DNA from: Pinus tabuliformis
Lineage: Eukaryota > Streptophyta > Pinopsida > Pinales > Pinaceae
DNA length: 64,000 nt
Assembly (NCBI GenBank): GCA_031772625.1
Contig: CM062815.1
Span: 915,832,979 to 915,896,978 of the forward strand
Direction: 5' to 3'
Shown: piece by piece, positions 23,488 through 32,972 of the stretch
Layout: every line of letters starts with the position of its first letter
How positions within the stretch are numbered: position 1 is the stretch's first letter
Program-made: the position numbers and the translations under genes
The notes under the pieces: model-generated
The model's input: only the letters and a program-made list of their open reading frames with translations
What the model was told of the DNA's origin: nothing
Database searches by the model: none

Positions 23488-24810
23488 AATTAGAGGGTGA
23501 GGCCTATACTCTACTCTCTTTTCTTTATTTATCAAAATGAAAATACAAGGAAAGAGAACTCACTATGGAGTTTCTAGTGATACTATGGATTGAATGACTA
23601 CTACAAAGTCTTATACTTCCTTCTTTATGCTCTCAAATCCCACTCTCTAGATGCTCTTCTCAACTATAGGACAGGTCCTCCTCTCTTCCTAGCAAACCCA
23701 ATATTTAACTTAGTCTGGTAATCATCTAGGCTTGTACACCTCAACCCTCAACTAGTATTAGGATTTTGTACCTTCTAGAATCTTCTTAAAATTCCTCATG
23801 TGGCTAGCCTCACATGTGAGTAATGGGGGATGGCATGAAATCCACTTAGTTTGCATACAAACTTTAATGGAGGTGATTTTTGCATTGTTGTTAAGGTCTT
23901 TATGTATAAAAAAATATCAAGGGATTGTGAGCTATGCTCAAAAATATTTGAACCCAATTATTGCCAATTGGTGAACCAAAATTGTGATGGAAAGTTCCAA
24001 ACCATAAATATTGAGGAAAGGACTTGCCACTAAAATGGGCCATGCAAGCCAATTCCTCCAAATTTTCACCTAGAAATTACCAAGATAGATGAAAAATTAT
24101 ATAATGATCCATTCTAGATCATACATATCCATTTACGAAGGCTTTTAGTCCCCAAAAGTTTTTTATTGAATGAGGTGAGAAAAATGTTCCTCTATCTTCT
24201 CCCTAGTGTAAAATTTTTTCCTACTTCAAATTTTTCCTTTCAACTTGATCTACCAAACAGCATGTCATGAAAAATTATATATTCTACTAACTTTCGTTAG
24301 GCTTCTAGTGCTAAGTTATCTATGGTAGGTATGATTTTCTCCTTAGTTTCTTGATCCAACATGGAAGGCTCATAAAGATTTATATTTTCCACCTTTACTA
24401 ATAAGTAGATGTGCATAAATGGGTTTTGAAAATGAGTAGAACCATCTTGGGCAAGGCATGAACCAAAATGTTTCTTAATTTGGTTTGCATTTATTGTTGA
24501 AAGAAAATGATTAGTTTAGATTGCTCCATTTAATGTGGACTATGTTATTAATTCCTTAAGAATCCAATTTAAATAGATTCCTTTTCATGTGGCATCCACC
24601 TTTGATAAAGGGGGAGGGAACATAATGTGTCATCCACCTTTTTGTAAAGGATGAGGGAACATTAGTATTTTTTTATTTTTTATTGTAAAAACTATTTGTC
24701 CACTAAGATACTTTTTTAGTTTTTGAGAGTAATAATTATTGAATCATATAATCTCTTAGTGGTTGACAATGATCTATCAAGTATAATTTACACTTTTCAG
24801 AAAACAATAG
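23488..24810. other. No gene seen
   Basis: AT-rich sequence. A short near-duplicate of TGTCATCCACCTTTxxxxAAAGG-like text lies at about 24590-24650. Small frames show no known motif. Confidence 0.4.
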
Positions 24811-26447
24811 TGTTGGCATTATGGATAATGTGTTGTCCTTAATGGAAACCTTTTGAAAAACATATCCTTGATGTCAACTTGGTTATAATATGATGATTAT
24901 ATAGTTGTTACGGATGACATGATTGATGGTACAGGTGTTATAGATAATTGGCAATTTAGCTATAGAATGTATGGAAAGTGTGAAGTGTGAAAGGTACACG
25001 CGACCCCTGTGAAGAAGATTCGCATACATACGTAGGTTTGGTGAAAACAATCATGTACATAATCCAAACCATGGAAAACAGGAAACCAAAAGCTACTACC
25101 ATGGTAATTTCCCATAGTATTGTGGTGGAAAGACCTATTTGATCCAATCAAACAAATACCATCAACATTACCAAAGGATTTTCCTGTGGTATTAGCAAAG
25201 GAAAAACCTATATAAAGAGATGAAGATCAAGGAGTTAAGTGTGAAATGAAATGGTTTATTCCTGTATGATCTGATTAGGAATAGGTGTGCACCAAGGAGA
25301 AAGGAGGCTTAGATCTAAAATATCTAAAGTTTTATTGAATATATGCTTGATTGATTTTCTTGTTGCAGAATGTTTAAATGACTGACAATGCAAGATCTGT
25401 GATTATGGTAGAACTGCGATTATGAATATATATATTTGCTAAGATATGTATGTGCGTAGAGATATGGGTTTGACATGTGATTCGTAGTGAAGTTTTGATT
25501 TAGTAATTTAAATATTTGTACGTAGTTTTTCTTCTGGATGGTCATTGACATATATGAATATGCCCCGCATAGTCATGTATGTATTCTGAAATAATTTGTT
25601 TTAGATTACTTCTTGACTTGGGTTTTGGTATTCAATATTTTGAAATATATATGTGAGTTTTGTGTATGATAGGTATACGCAAATTTGGTTAATTGAAGTC
25701 ACATATATATTCCAAGGTTTGAATTGTTGCTTGATGATAACAATTGATGAATTATATCTTACTTGTTGTTATGCGTCATTGATGTCTTGATCATAATGAT
25801 CTGTATTTGACAATATGGATGTGATTGACTTGGTTGTGGCTTATCGATCAACGATGATGCTGCAAATTTGTGATTGGGTATTCAGTGATTCAATGTTGGT
25901 ATATCAGTGATTGAATGATGCAGTGATTTAGAATTTGTACTTAATGATTCAATGGTTCAGTGATTCAGTTTGTTTTTATTCAGTATTCAATAACATGAGA
26001 TATGCACGTAGCATTTATGCATAGGAAGTGCATATATATGTAGGTTTTCTTCAGAGAAGCGATGTATATATATTGAATTCAATTTGATGAGGGTTTCCAA
26101 TCACTGCACATTACTTCTATGATTATTTTTTGGTATCTAACAATGTGATTAATTAATGAATGGTTGATTATTAACTTGAATGTTTGATTGGTATTGATCA
26201 GTTATTGGTTGATTGGTAACATGGGATTGGTTCAATATTAAGTGATTCAGTTTATTTGTGATTGGTATTTAGTTGTGATTCAATGATTGTTTTAAGTTTG
26301 AGCTTATTGTTGGTGTGGGTCCAGTGTGAAAATTTGATGAAAGGTGGCCTACAAGTTTTGATGTGTATTTGACACAGACAGATCTAGAATGAAAATTATG
26401 AAACCTAGACAACAAAGGGTGTTGAGGGTTGAAACCTTCAGTAAGAG

Positions 26448-26620
26448 AGTTGGAGCTTCCTTCCGGTAGTAGTTGGCAAACTTGTTGAGGGGGTAGGTGC
26501 TCCCTTCCAACAGTAGCCAGTAAATGAGATTAGAGGGTTGTAGCTCCCTTCTAGTGGGAGTTGGAGAACGAGTGGAGTTTGTAGCCTCTTGCAAGTGGGT
26601 TTTTTCATGCTAGTAAAAGT
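26448..26620 (+). repeat. 44-bp tandem repeats before LTR TATA box
   Basis: GAGCTTCCTTCC (26453), GTGCTCCCTTCC (26497), GTAGCTCCCTTCT (about 26539) and GTAGCCTCTTGC (26581) mark four degenerate units spaced about 44, 43 and 41 bp, each followed by AGTxGxAGTTGGxxAA-like text. The cluster lies 35 bp upstream of a TATA-like sequence. Confidence 0.65.
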
Positions 26621-26654
26621 CTTCACTAGTACAAAATTGTAAGAATATTTTATT

Positions 26655-26662
26655 TATAAAAA
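26655..26662 (+). promoter_or_regulatory. TATA-like box in Sirevirus-like LTR
   Basis: TATAAAAA within TATTTTATTTATAAAAAAAG, about 350 bp before the LTR end. The position suits a U3 promoter. No transcript evidence is available. Confidence 0.45.
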
Positions 26663-27006
26663 AAGAGAGAAGACAAAGACGACAATAGTGGTGGTTTTCT
26701 CCCACATGGGTTTCCACCTACCTTATGTGTTGATTATGTGTGATGGTTTATTTTATCTTAATACTCATGGTTACTACTTAATTAATGGATAATGAATTAA
26801 TTATGCATCGTTAAGTTAATCATTGATGGCTATTATAAAAAGTTAGTAATCTATATATACGCAATTTGGATTCACTGAAGTTGCGTACACATGCAAGTTG
26901 TCTGAACAATAGTAGCATATAAAGTTTTGAATTTGAAATTAAAGGTTAACGTGAAATTAAAAATATTGATTCACTCTCCCCCCGCCCAAGTATTTTTCCT
27001 AACAAT

Positions 27007-27018
27007 TGGTATTAGAGC
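27007..27018 (+). other. Primer-binding site (initiator Met tRNA type)
   Basis: TGGTATTAGAGC, two bases after the LTR end. It differs by one transition from the usual TGGTATCAGAGC. Confidence 0.9.
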
Positions 27019-27073
27019 AGGTCCCTCAGAAGAAGCTTGATCACTTAAAGGGATATATAAAGGGAGAAAAAAG

Positions 27074-28540
27074 ATGGAAGGAGTATTTTCTACAAAGCCA
27101 CCTTTGTTTAATGGAACTAACCTTATGCTTTAGAAGGTCAGGATAAGATCATATTTGCATTCACTAAGAGTTGATGTATGGGGAGTTGTTGAACATGGAT
27201 ATCAATATCCAAACTTTACTCCCACAGAAAATGCGGGAAAGCAACAGTATGAGAAAAATTCAAAGGAAGTAAATGTTATATTGGGAGGATGAGTAGAATC
27301 CTAATTTGTGAAAGTCATAACGCTAAACACCACTAAAGTAATATGGGAAAAGCTTGGCCAAATATATGAAGGTGTCAGTAAGGTAAAAAATCCTAAACTT
27401 CAATCATACAAAATTCAGTATGAAGAATGCTTGATGATGAAATCATTGTAATGTTTTTTCCTTCGAGTATACAAGATTATTAACAGATTGAGAGGATTCA
27501 ATGATAATATTGAAGATGTTTCTATTGTTAAAAATATTTCGAGATCAGTAACCCAAAAATTTGATGCCAAATTATCTGTCATTGAAGAAATGTATGATTT
27601 GAAAAGCCTTACTGTAGAACAACTTCATGGGATCTTAACATCTTATGAGATGAGAAAGTGGAAACCATAAGATATTAGAGAAGCAACCTTCAAAGCCACA
27701 TACAAAGGGAAAGAAAAGGAAGAACCTAAAGATACAAGCTACATTTCAGATGAGGAAGAAGTTAATTTTGTGAGAAAGCTGCAAGTGGGAATTGGTAAAT
27801 TTAAAGGTAAACTTCCCTTTAAATGTTTTATTTGTGGAATTTTAGGTCACTATGCATCCAAGTGTCCATATAAAGAAAATTGTGATAAGAAAGAAAAGGG
27901 AAATGATGTTTACAAGAAAAATGCTAAAAAGAAGTATTCTGCCAAGAATTTTTTTTATTCTAATGAAGATAGTCAAAGCACATAAGATGGTCAGGAAGAT
28001 ACAGTTTCATATTCTGACACTAGAATCAACTAGTGAATCAGATAGTTGCGAAGAAGATGATTAATGAAAGCATTGAAATAAATTGATAGACTCAAGAATG
28101 AAAATAAATATCTAGAAATTAAATAAAGAAGTATGGTTAAGGAAATAAACATGTTAAATATTCAATTAGAAGCATCTAATAGAATAATATAAGTCTTAGA
28201 AAAACAACTTCAAGAAAAGGAAAGACATTGTGAAAAATTAGAATCAGAAGTCGTGACTCTAGGGGAAGATTATGAGAAAACAAAAAAATGGGTAAAGGCA
28301 TCTGAATTACAAGAGAATGCTATCGATCAACAATGCACTCCTCTAATCAATACATCCATTTGATACATCCACATGGTTTCATATCAATAAGATAATAACA
28401 AGGAATAACACAAATCCGCTTAAAAGAAAATTGAATCAAGTTCATCAAGATCGATCCCCAAGTATAAGAGATGGTTTTATGGATATTTGTTTTCTTGTAA
28501 CCCAATTGGGCATAAGGGCATTGATTGTAGGTCAAGCATT
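27074..28540 (+). pseudogene. Sirevirus-like gag, broken
   Basis: ATG at 27074 (MEGVFSTKPPLFNGTN), then UBN2-type gag traces: VWGVVEHGYQYP, NTTKVIWEKLGQIYEGVSKVK, the open piece with IKDI-like SLTVEQLHGILTSYEMRK (27488-27670), and a zinc knuckle CFICGILGHYASKC at 27824-27865, which fits CX2CX4HX4C. A Lys/Glu-rich stretch and a coiled coil (IDRLKNENKYLEIK, then VLEKQLQEKERHCEKLESEV) follow. A second, damaged knuckle, FSCNPIGHKGIDCR, is near 28480-28528. Stops occur at several codons. It would have formed the virus-like particle. Confidence 0.8.
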
Positions 28541-28880
28541 TTGAATGGAAGAAAGCTATCCTCTAATTCCATGAGATGGGATAAGTTTGAACACATGATT
28601 AGAAATCGCAAACAGAATTGGAGGAAGAAGGTGCAACAGTTAGAGATGTAGGGAAGATAGAGCCTACTACAGTCTAGTGTACTTAATGCATACTTCTAAG
28701 AGAGATTGCATAAGTAAATGAGATGTATGCAGCCTCATGGAAAATAGATAATGATTATCAGGTCCACATGATCAATGGAATATGATCTCAAGGGGATCTA
28801 TGCATGTGTGCCTTAATGATGATGATTCCATATGTTATTATGTTTGTCTGATAAAGTGACTATGACTAGGAACAAACATA

Positions 28881-29261
28881 TTTAGGGGGAGATGTTGGCA
28901 TGAAAAATAAACATTTCATATTCTGTAAATGTTTCGTATGAATGAAAGTCACGTGTATGTGTGGTTATTGGCTTATACAGTCACGTATGCTTCTCTGTGG
29001 TGATAAAGAAGTGGCTCAAATTTAGGGGGAGCTTTTCATATGCCACCATCAGTTCATTATTGGCATTTTGATCTAACAATGGTCTATTGCAGTTTGTTGA
29101 TGATGTCATTATAGAAATGTGTGAAATAATATTGATTCATGATGAGTGATGAATTGTTGCAATTTTTTTATCACTACTGTCAATCTGTTTCTTTGTTGTG
29201 GGTGAGAAAAATATAATGCGATTAAATTTGATGATGAAAAGTTAGCACAAGTTTAGAGGAG
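28881..29261 (+). repeat. Multiple polypurine tracts
   Basis: TTTAGGGGGAGAT at 28881, TTTAGGGGGAGCTT at 29021 and GTTTAGAGGAGCAT at 29251. The first directly abuts a TGTTGGCATG that resembles the LTR start; the last precedes TGTTGGCATTATGG at 29288. Repeated polypurine tracts upstream of the 3' LTR are a known Sirevirus trait. Confidence 0.7.
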
Positions 29262-29287
29262 CATCCTCTATGCATCTAATGGTTCAT

Positions 29288-29420
29288 TGTTGGCATTATG
29301 GTCCCTTGAGCACTTCTCATTGCATGATTTTTACTATGATGAGTTCATGGTTGTCACTGTTATCATCACTCCTATTATTATTCACCACTGGAAAATATAT
29401 GTGCTATTGTCACTATATAT
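29288..29420 (+). repeat. Start of a 3' LTR, truncated
   Basis: TGTTGGCATTATGG is identical to the first 14 bases of the 5' LTR at 24811. Similarity fades within about 100 bp and the G-box repeat region starts soon after. TGTTGGCATG at 28893 is an alternative LTR start. Confidence 0.45.
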
Positions 29421-29429
29421 ATTATTAAA

Positions 29430-31040
29430 TAGTCCAACCGTGTTTTTCCTCTTTGACAAACTATCGTCTTTTTTCCAACGTGTCTCAAACCTTCACGAAA
29501 AGCCAGGGATTTGGGCTGCCCGACAGTTTCGCCGTTCGCTCTGTTTCTATACCCCACGGTAAACATAACAAAAAAAACAATATATAATGCATGATTGTTA
29601 AATAAAGTTCAATATACAATATATATTACTAAATAGCCCAACCGAATTTTTTTCCCTCTCACAAAATACCGTCTTCTCTTTTCACCAGCGACAAACTACC
29701 GTCTTTATTCAAACGTCTCTCGCACCTTCACGAAAAGCCAGGGAATTGGGCTATACGCCACAATTTCCTCGTTAACTCGCTTTGTCAAAGTAAAGTCAAT
29801 ACTTGAGACGAGTAAAGAAACCTTTTAACAAACTACCGTCTTTATTTAAACGTGGTCCCGCTTATTAACAAAGCTCGCAACTTTGACCAAAACTCACGGG
29901 GATTGGGGTGCGCGCCAATTTATTCCATACATTGACAACATAGAGAACACGATCTGCTCTACAAAGAAGCCACGTGGCAAAGTCAACACATGAGACGCGC
30001 AAAGACAACCCAAAACAATCTGAGGATGACTTCATATAAGTATCTTCAACCAACCTTGCTTTTTCTTTTGAGAAAGTAGCATCTTTATTCAAACATGGCC
30101 CCGCTTATTAACAAAGCTCGCACCTTGACTACGAAAATTCAGGGAATTGAGGCGACGCCGATTTATTCGTCAGCCTTGTTCATATGCCACGTGGTAAAAG
30201 TGAAATATTTTTATTTAAATGTGGTTTTGGTTGAATTGAAAAGTTTATTTTACAGTTGTGTAATTTTACTAATCAGTTATCAAAATTAAAGTTGAAAGTT
30301 TATTTATATTGGCTAAATTAAAAAATTTTGAAAATTAAATAACTATATAAAATATTTAAATAATATTTATTCATAAAAATATTTACAAATGAAGAAAATA
30401 GATTCATATCCCTTCATGTTAGATCTTTATTTAAGATGGATCTGCTGATTGAGCGGAGAGAAAGTTGAAAATTTAAATGTAACTCAGTCATCAAAATCAA
30501 AATTGAAATTTTGTATAAACCAAAATAAATTTTTTAAAAAATCTAAACATTATACAAAAATTAAATAACTATACAAAACATTTAAATAATATCTACTCAT
30601 AAAAACATTTGTAAGTAAAAAAATTAAATCTTCTCAACTCATATTAAATCTATAAAATAAATCTATCCCAATTATCAACAAAAACTCATAACTTGACAAC
30701 AAAAACACTCAGAGAATTGAGCTGGACGGCTTTATTAGTAATCCATCTTTTGAATACCACGTGGAAAACGTCTTTATTAAAACGCGGGGCCGATTATTAA
30801 CAAAGTTCCCAGTTTGACGGCGAAAACTCAGGGAATTGAGCAGCACAGCGAGTTATTCGTCACCTTTGTTTTAGATGCCACGTGTAAAACATAGAAAAAT
30901 TCACGCATAATAAGACATCTCTTTTTCTCTAAAACCACGTGGCAAAGTCTATTCATGAGACGGAGAGAGAAGCAACATCGGAGGGCCAGAACGATTTGAG
31001 GAAGACTTAAAATTTGATAACAACAAAATCAAGGTTTAAC
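29430..31040. repeat. Degenerate tandem repeats with CCACGTGG boxes
   Basis: About six diverged units share, in order: CGTCTTTATTxAAACGTGG; CCGCTTATTAACAAAGCTCG; a TTGAC-containing stretch; AAAACTCAGGGAATTG; TTATTCGTCA; and CCACGTGG followed by AAA. Units are seen near 29450, 29690, 29825, 30075, 30665 and 30770. CCACGTGG is exact at 29970, 30187, 30757 and 30935; CCACGTGT is at 30878. An AT-rich spacer of about 400 bp (30250-30655) splits the array. CACGTG is the plant G-box bound by bZIP and bHLH factors. No coding sequence follows that I can recognise. Confidence 0.75.
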
Positions 31041-31254
31041 CGAGCTGTGTTTACAGTTTCGATGCTTCTAGCTTTTTTCACTTTAAGAAACAATGTGCAG
31101 TATCGAATGGTTTTCAAAGTATAATTTTTTTTAGTTTTACATTAAAAAAGATATTTATATTTCTAGAAATTTAATTTCTTAAAATTAGATAAATTTAATA
31201 AATAAGAAATTTAAATAAATTTAAATTGGTATTTATATTGATAAATTTAAAAAT
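31041..31254. other. Short AT-rich spacer
   Basis: No gene or repeat seen between the G-box array and the LINE fragment. Confidence 0.5.
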
Positions 31255-31594
31255 GCAGATCTCATTACCCTTATAATGGACTCACCTAGCTAGTCCGAAA
31301 CGTCGGTTTCAAAAATTGCTCACAGGTTTTTCCATTAATTAAAAAGTTAAAAGGTTGTTTAGAGGAAGCTGGATGCGCTGGCACAAACTTAGCTGGGATA
31401 GTTATCATCATTCTTCTCTACGCTGACGATATTGTTCTTAAACAAAGTCTTTAGGTAGAAATCACATGAGAGAATTTTTTGGCCTACGCGTTTCGAACCA
31501 ACAAGTGTGGTTCATTCTCGCCAGGTGCCTATCTCATCTTGATAAGCAACTTAGACTTCTTAAGGATTTCTGCTCTACTGTGGGTATGATTGTT

Positions 31595-31692
31595 AACACT
31601 GACAAAACAAAAGTTATGGTTATCAAATCCAAGGACACTTACTAACATTGACAAAACAAAAGTTATGGTTATCAAATCCAAGAAGGACACTT
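31595..31692 (+). repeat. 49-bp tandem duplication in LINE left half
   Basis: AACAxTGACAAAACAAAAGT starts at 31595 and again at 31644. 49 is not a multiple of three, so it shifts the RT frame. Confidence 0.85.
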
Positions 31693-31816
31693 ACGCTAAT
31701 TTTATGTATGACAATAGTAACCTGGAGGAAGTGTCTTCCTACAAGAACCTAGGAATTGATATTCATCACAAGCTCAACTGGAACTATAGCATTGAAAAAA
31801 GGATTAATGGGGGATG

Positions 31817-31821
31817 GAAAG
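31817..31821. repeat. Target-site duplication GAAAG (left) of Tat element
   Basis: GAAAG precedes TGTTAACACC. The same five bases follow the other LTR at 52648-52652. Confidence 0.95.
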
Positions 31822-32773
31822 TGTTAACACCCAGGTTGTTCCCTATGACTCCCAAGGGAATACGGCCGGGGTAACCACTAACCAATCTTTGGACGACAGT
31901 TTCTAGCCAAACTGTAGTCAGAGAGGGCTCTCTCTTTATCATTTATCTCTGTTTGTAATGATTTTTAGGCTAGCTATAAGTTCAGGTCTGTTTTGAGTTT
32001 TTTGCTTGGATGATAATTTCAATCAAGGTGCTTGTGTATTTTTCAAAGAGTTCTAGTCCATTGGGCTATGGAGTCAGTGGTCCTTTAGATGCTTGATGTG
32101 CTGCTGTGATACTGCAGAGCCAGATTAGTGTCTGTGAAATAACATTTGTAATAGTGATGGAATGGAGTGTATCCAGTTAGTGCAAGGCAATTAAGAATCT
32201 TACAGTTTAAATGTTGGAGTAAGACAGTGAGAATATTGACCTAGGAGCATTTAAAAATTTCTAGGTGATATTCATACATAAAGAATTAACAGACACATGA
32301 GCAATTAAGAATTCATGTACATATTTAACCCTGAGGACAAACATTTACAGCAGCAAAAATTGAGCACAAGGTGTAATAAAACAAATCTTGTACTATTCTT
32401 TCTTTTTACTGCTAGCTAAGTGTGAAATAAGTTTGATTTGATCAACACAAGAAAAACAAGAACAGAGTTTTGAAGAAAACTTGTTATTTCGTCAGACAGC
32501 ACAGGAATTCTGCATCAACACATGGAGCATCCTTCAAACATCAAATAATTTCCGGAAATCACTGAGCTCATCCAGCCCTTTGTATTAGATAATTGAAAGT
32601 GTACAATACAAGTGTTCTCATAGAGAAAATTACCAACCCCTTATGAGTTACTCAGGGGAGTTTATATACAAAATTTACATCAAAAATATCAACGAAATGA
32701 GTTAATATCTCATTTATGATATGCTAATCTCTAAAATGCAGTAGCTGAAGGAGTGAATGCAGCCGAAATTCCT

Positions 32774-32962
32774 TTATGCTTCAGCTGTCAAATAGTCAGA
32801 AGATATTTGGTCTTTACGGCTGTTAGAGTCGGTTGGAGATGCGCTGTTCAAAACTTGGCTAGCTATCATAGTCTTATGTGATGAGTCATTACTCAGCTGC
32901 TTTTTAAATGCTAACCCCTTTTTTTGTTTGTCTTGTAGTGACCTGGAGCTGGCAGTGACCAA
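32774..32962 (-). other. Small frame after LTR ORF stop
   Basis: A 62-codon minus-strand frame (VTASSRSLQDKQKKGLAFKK...) directly after the LTR ORF stop but in another frame. The ORF ends CCACGGTAAG, which resembles a splice donor (G/GTAAG) at its stop, so this could be a spliced 3' extension. No acceptor can be fixed. It may be nothing. Confidence 0.2.
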
Positions 32963-32972
32963 ACAGCTGGAC

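Larger units (their letters stand above)
24811..27004 (+). repeat. 5' LTR of Sirevirus-like element (about 2.2 kb)
   Basis: Begins TGTTGGCATTATGG at 24811 and ends CTAACA at 27004, two bases before the primer-binding site. It contains short CAGTGATTCAATG-type repeats (25870-25980), a 44-bp repeat cluster (26448-26620) and a TATA-like box near 26655. I did not find a full second LTR to align. Confidence 0.7.
24811..29420 (+). mobile_element. Sirevirus-like copia element, pol deleted
   Basis: A long 5' LTR (24811-27004), Met-type primer-binding site, gag with zinc knuckles and a run of polypurine tracts before a second TGTTGGCATTATGG terminus at 29288. Protease, integrase and RT are missing between about 28600 and 28870. 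Long LTRs, a large gag with a coiled coil after the zinc knuckle and multiple polypurine tracts are hallmarks of the plant Sirevirus (SIRE) lineage. The 3' LTR is cut off within about 130 bp. Confidence 0.7.
31255..31821 (+). pseudogene. LINE ORF, left half (split by Tat element)
   Basis: RT part of a non-LTR retrotransposon, RTE-like by the style of its C-terminal half. From about 31310 the frame gives a damaged GFKNCS (family form: GVKQGC), then KLKGCLEEAGCAGTNLAGI and the catalytic LLYADDIVL near 31430. About 70 bp of foreign-looking sequence follows, then DKQLRLLKDFCSTVGMIVN, KTKVMVIKSK and SSYKNLGIDIHHKLNWNYSI, ending in RINGGWK at the Tat insertion. A 49-bp tandem duplication (31595, 31644) breaks the frame. 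The endonuclease end is missing (5' truncation). Confidence 0.85.

Noticed and set aside
25870-25980. CAGTGATTCAATG clusters as a CRISPR-like or regulatory array
   Set aside because: Irregular, short and AT-rich; simple-sequence drift within the LTR is sufficient.
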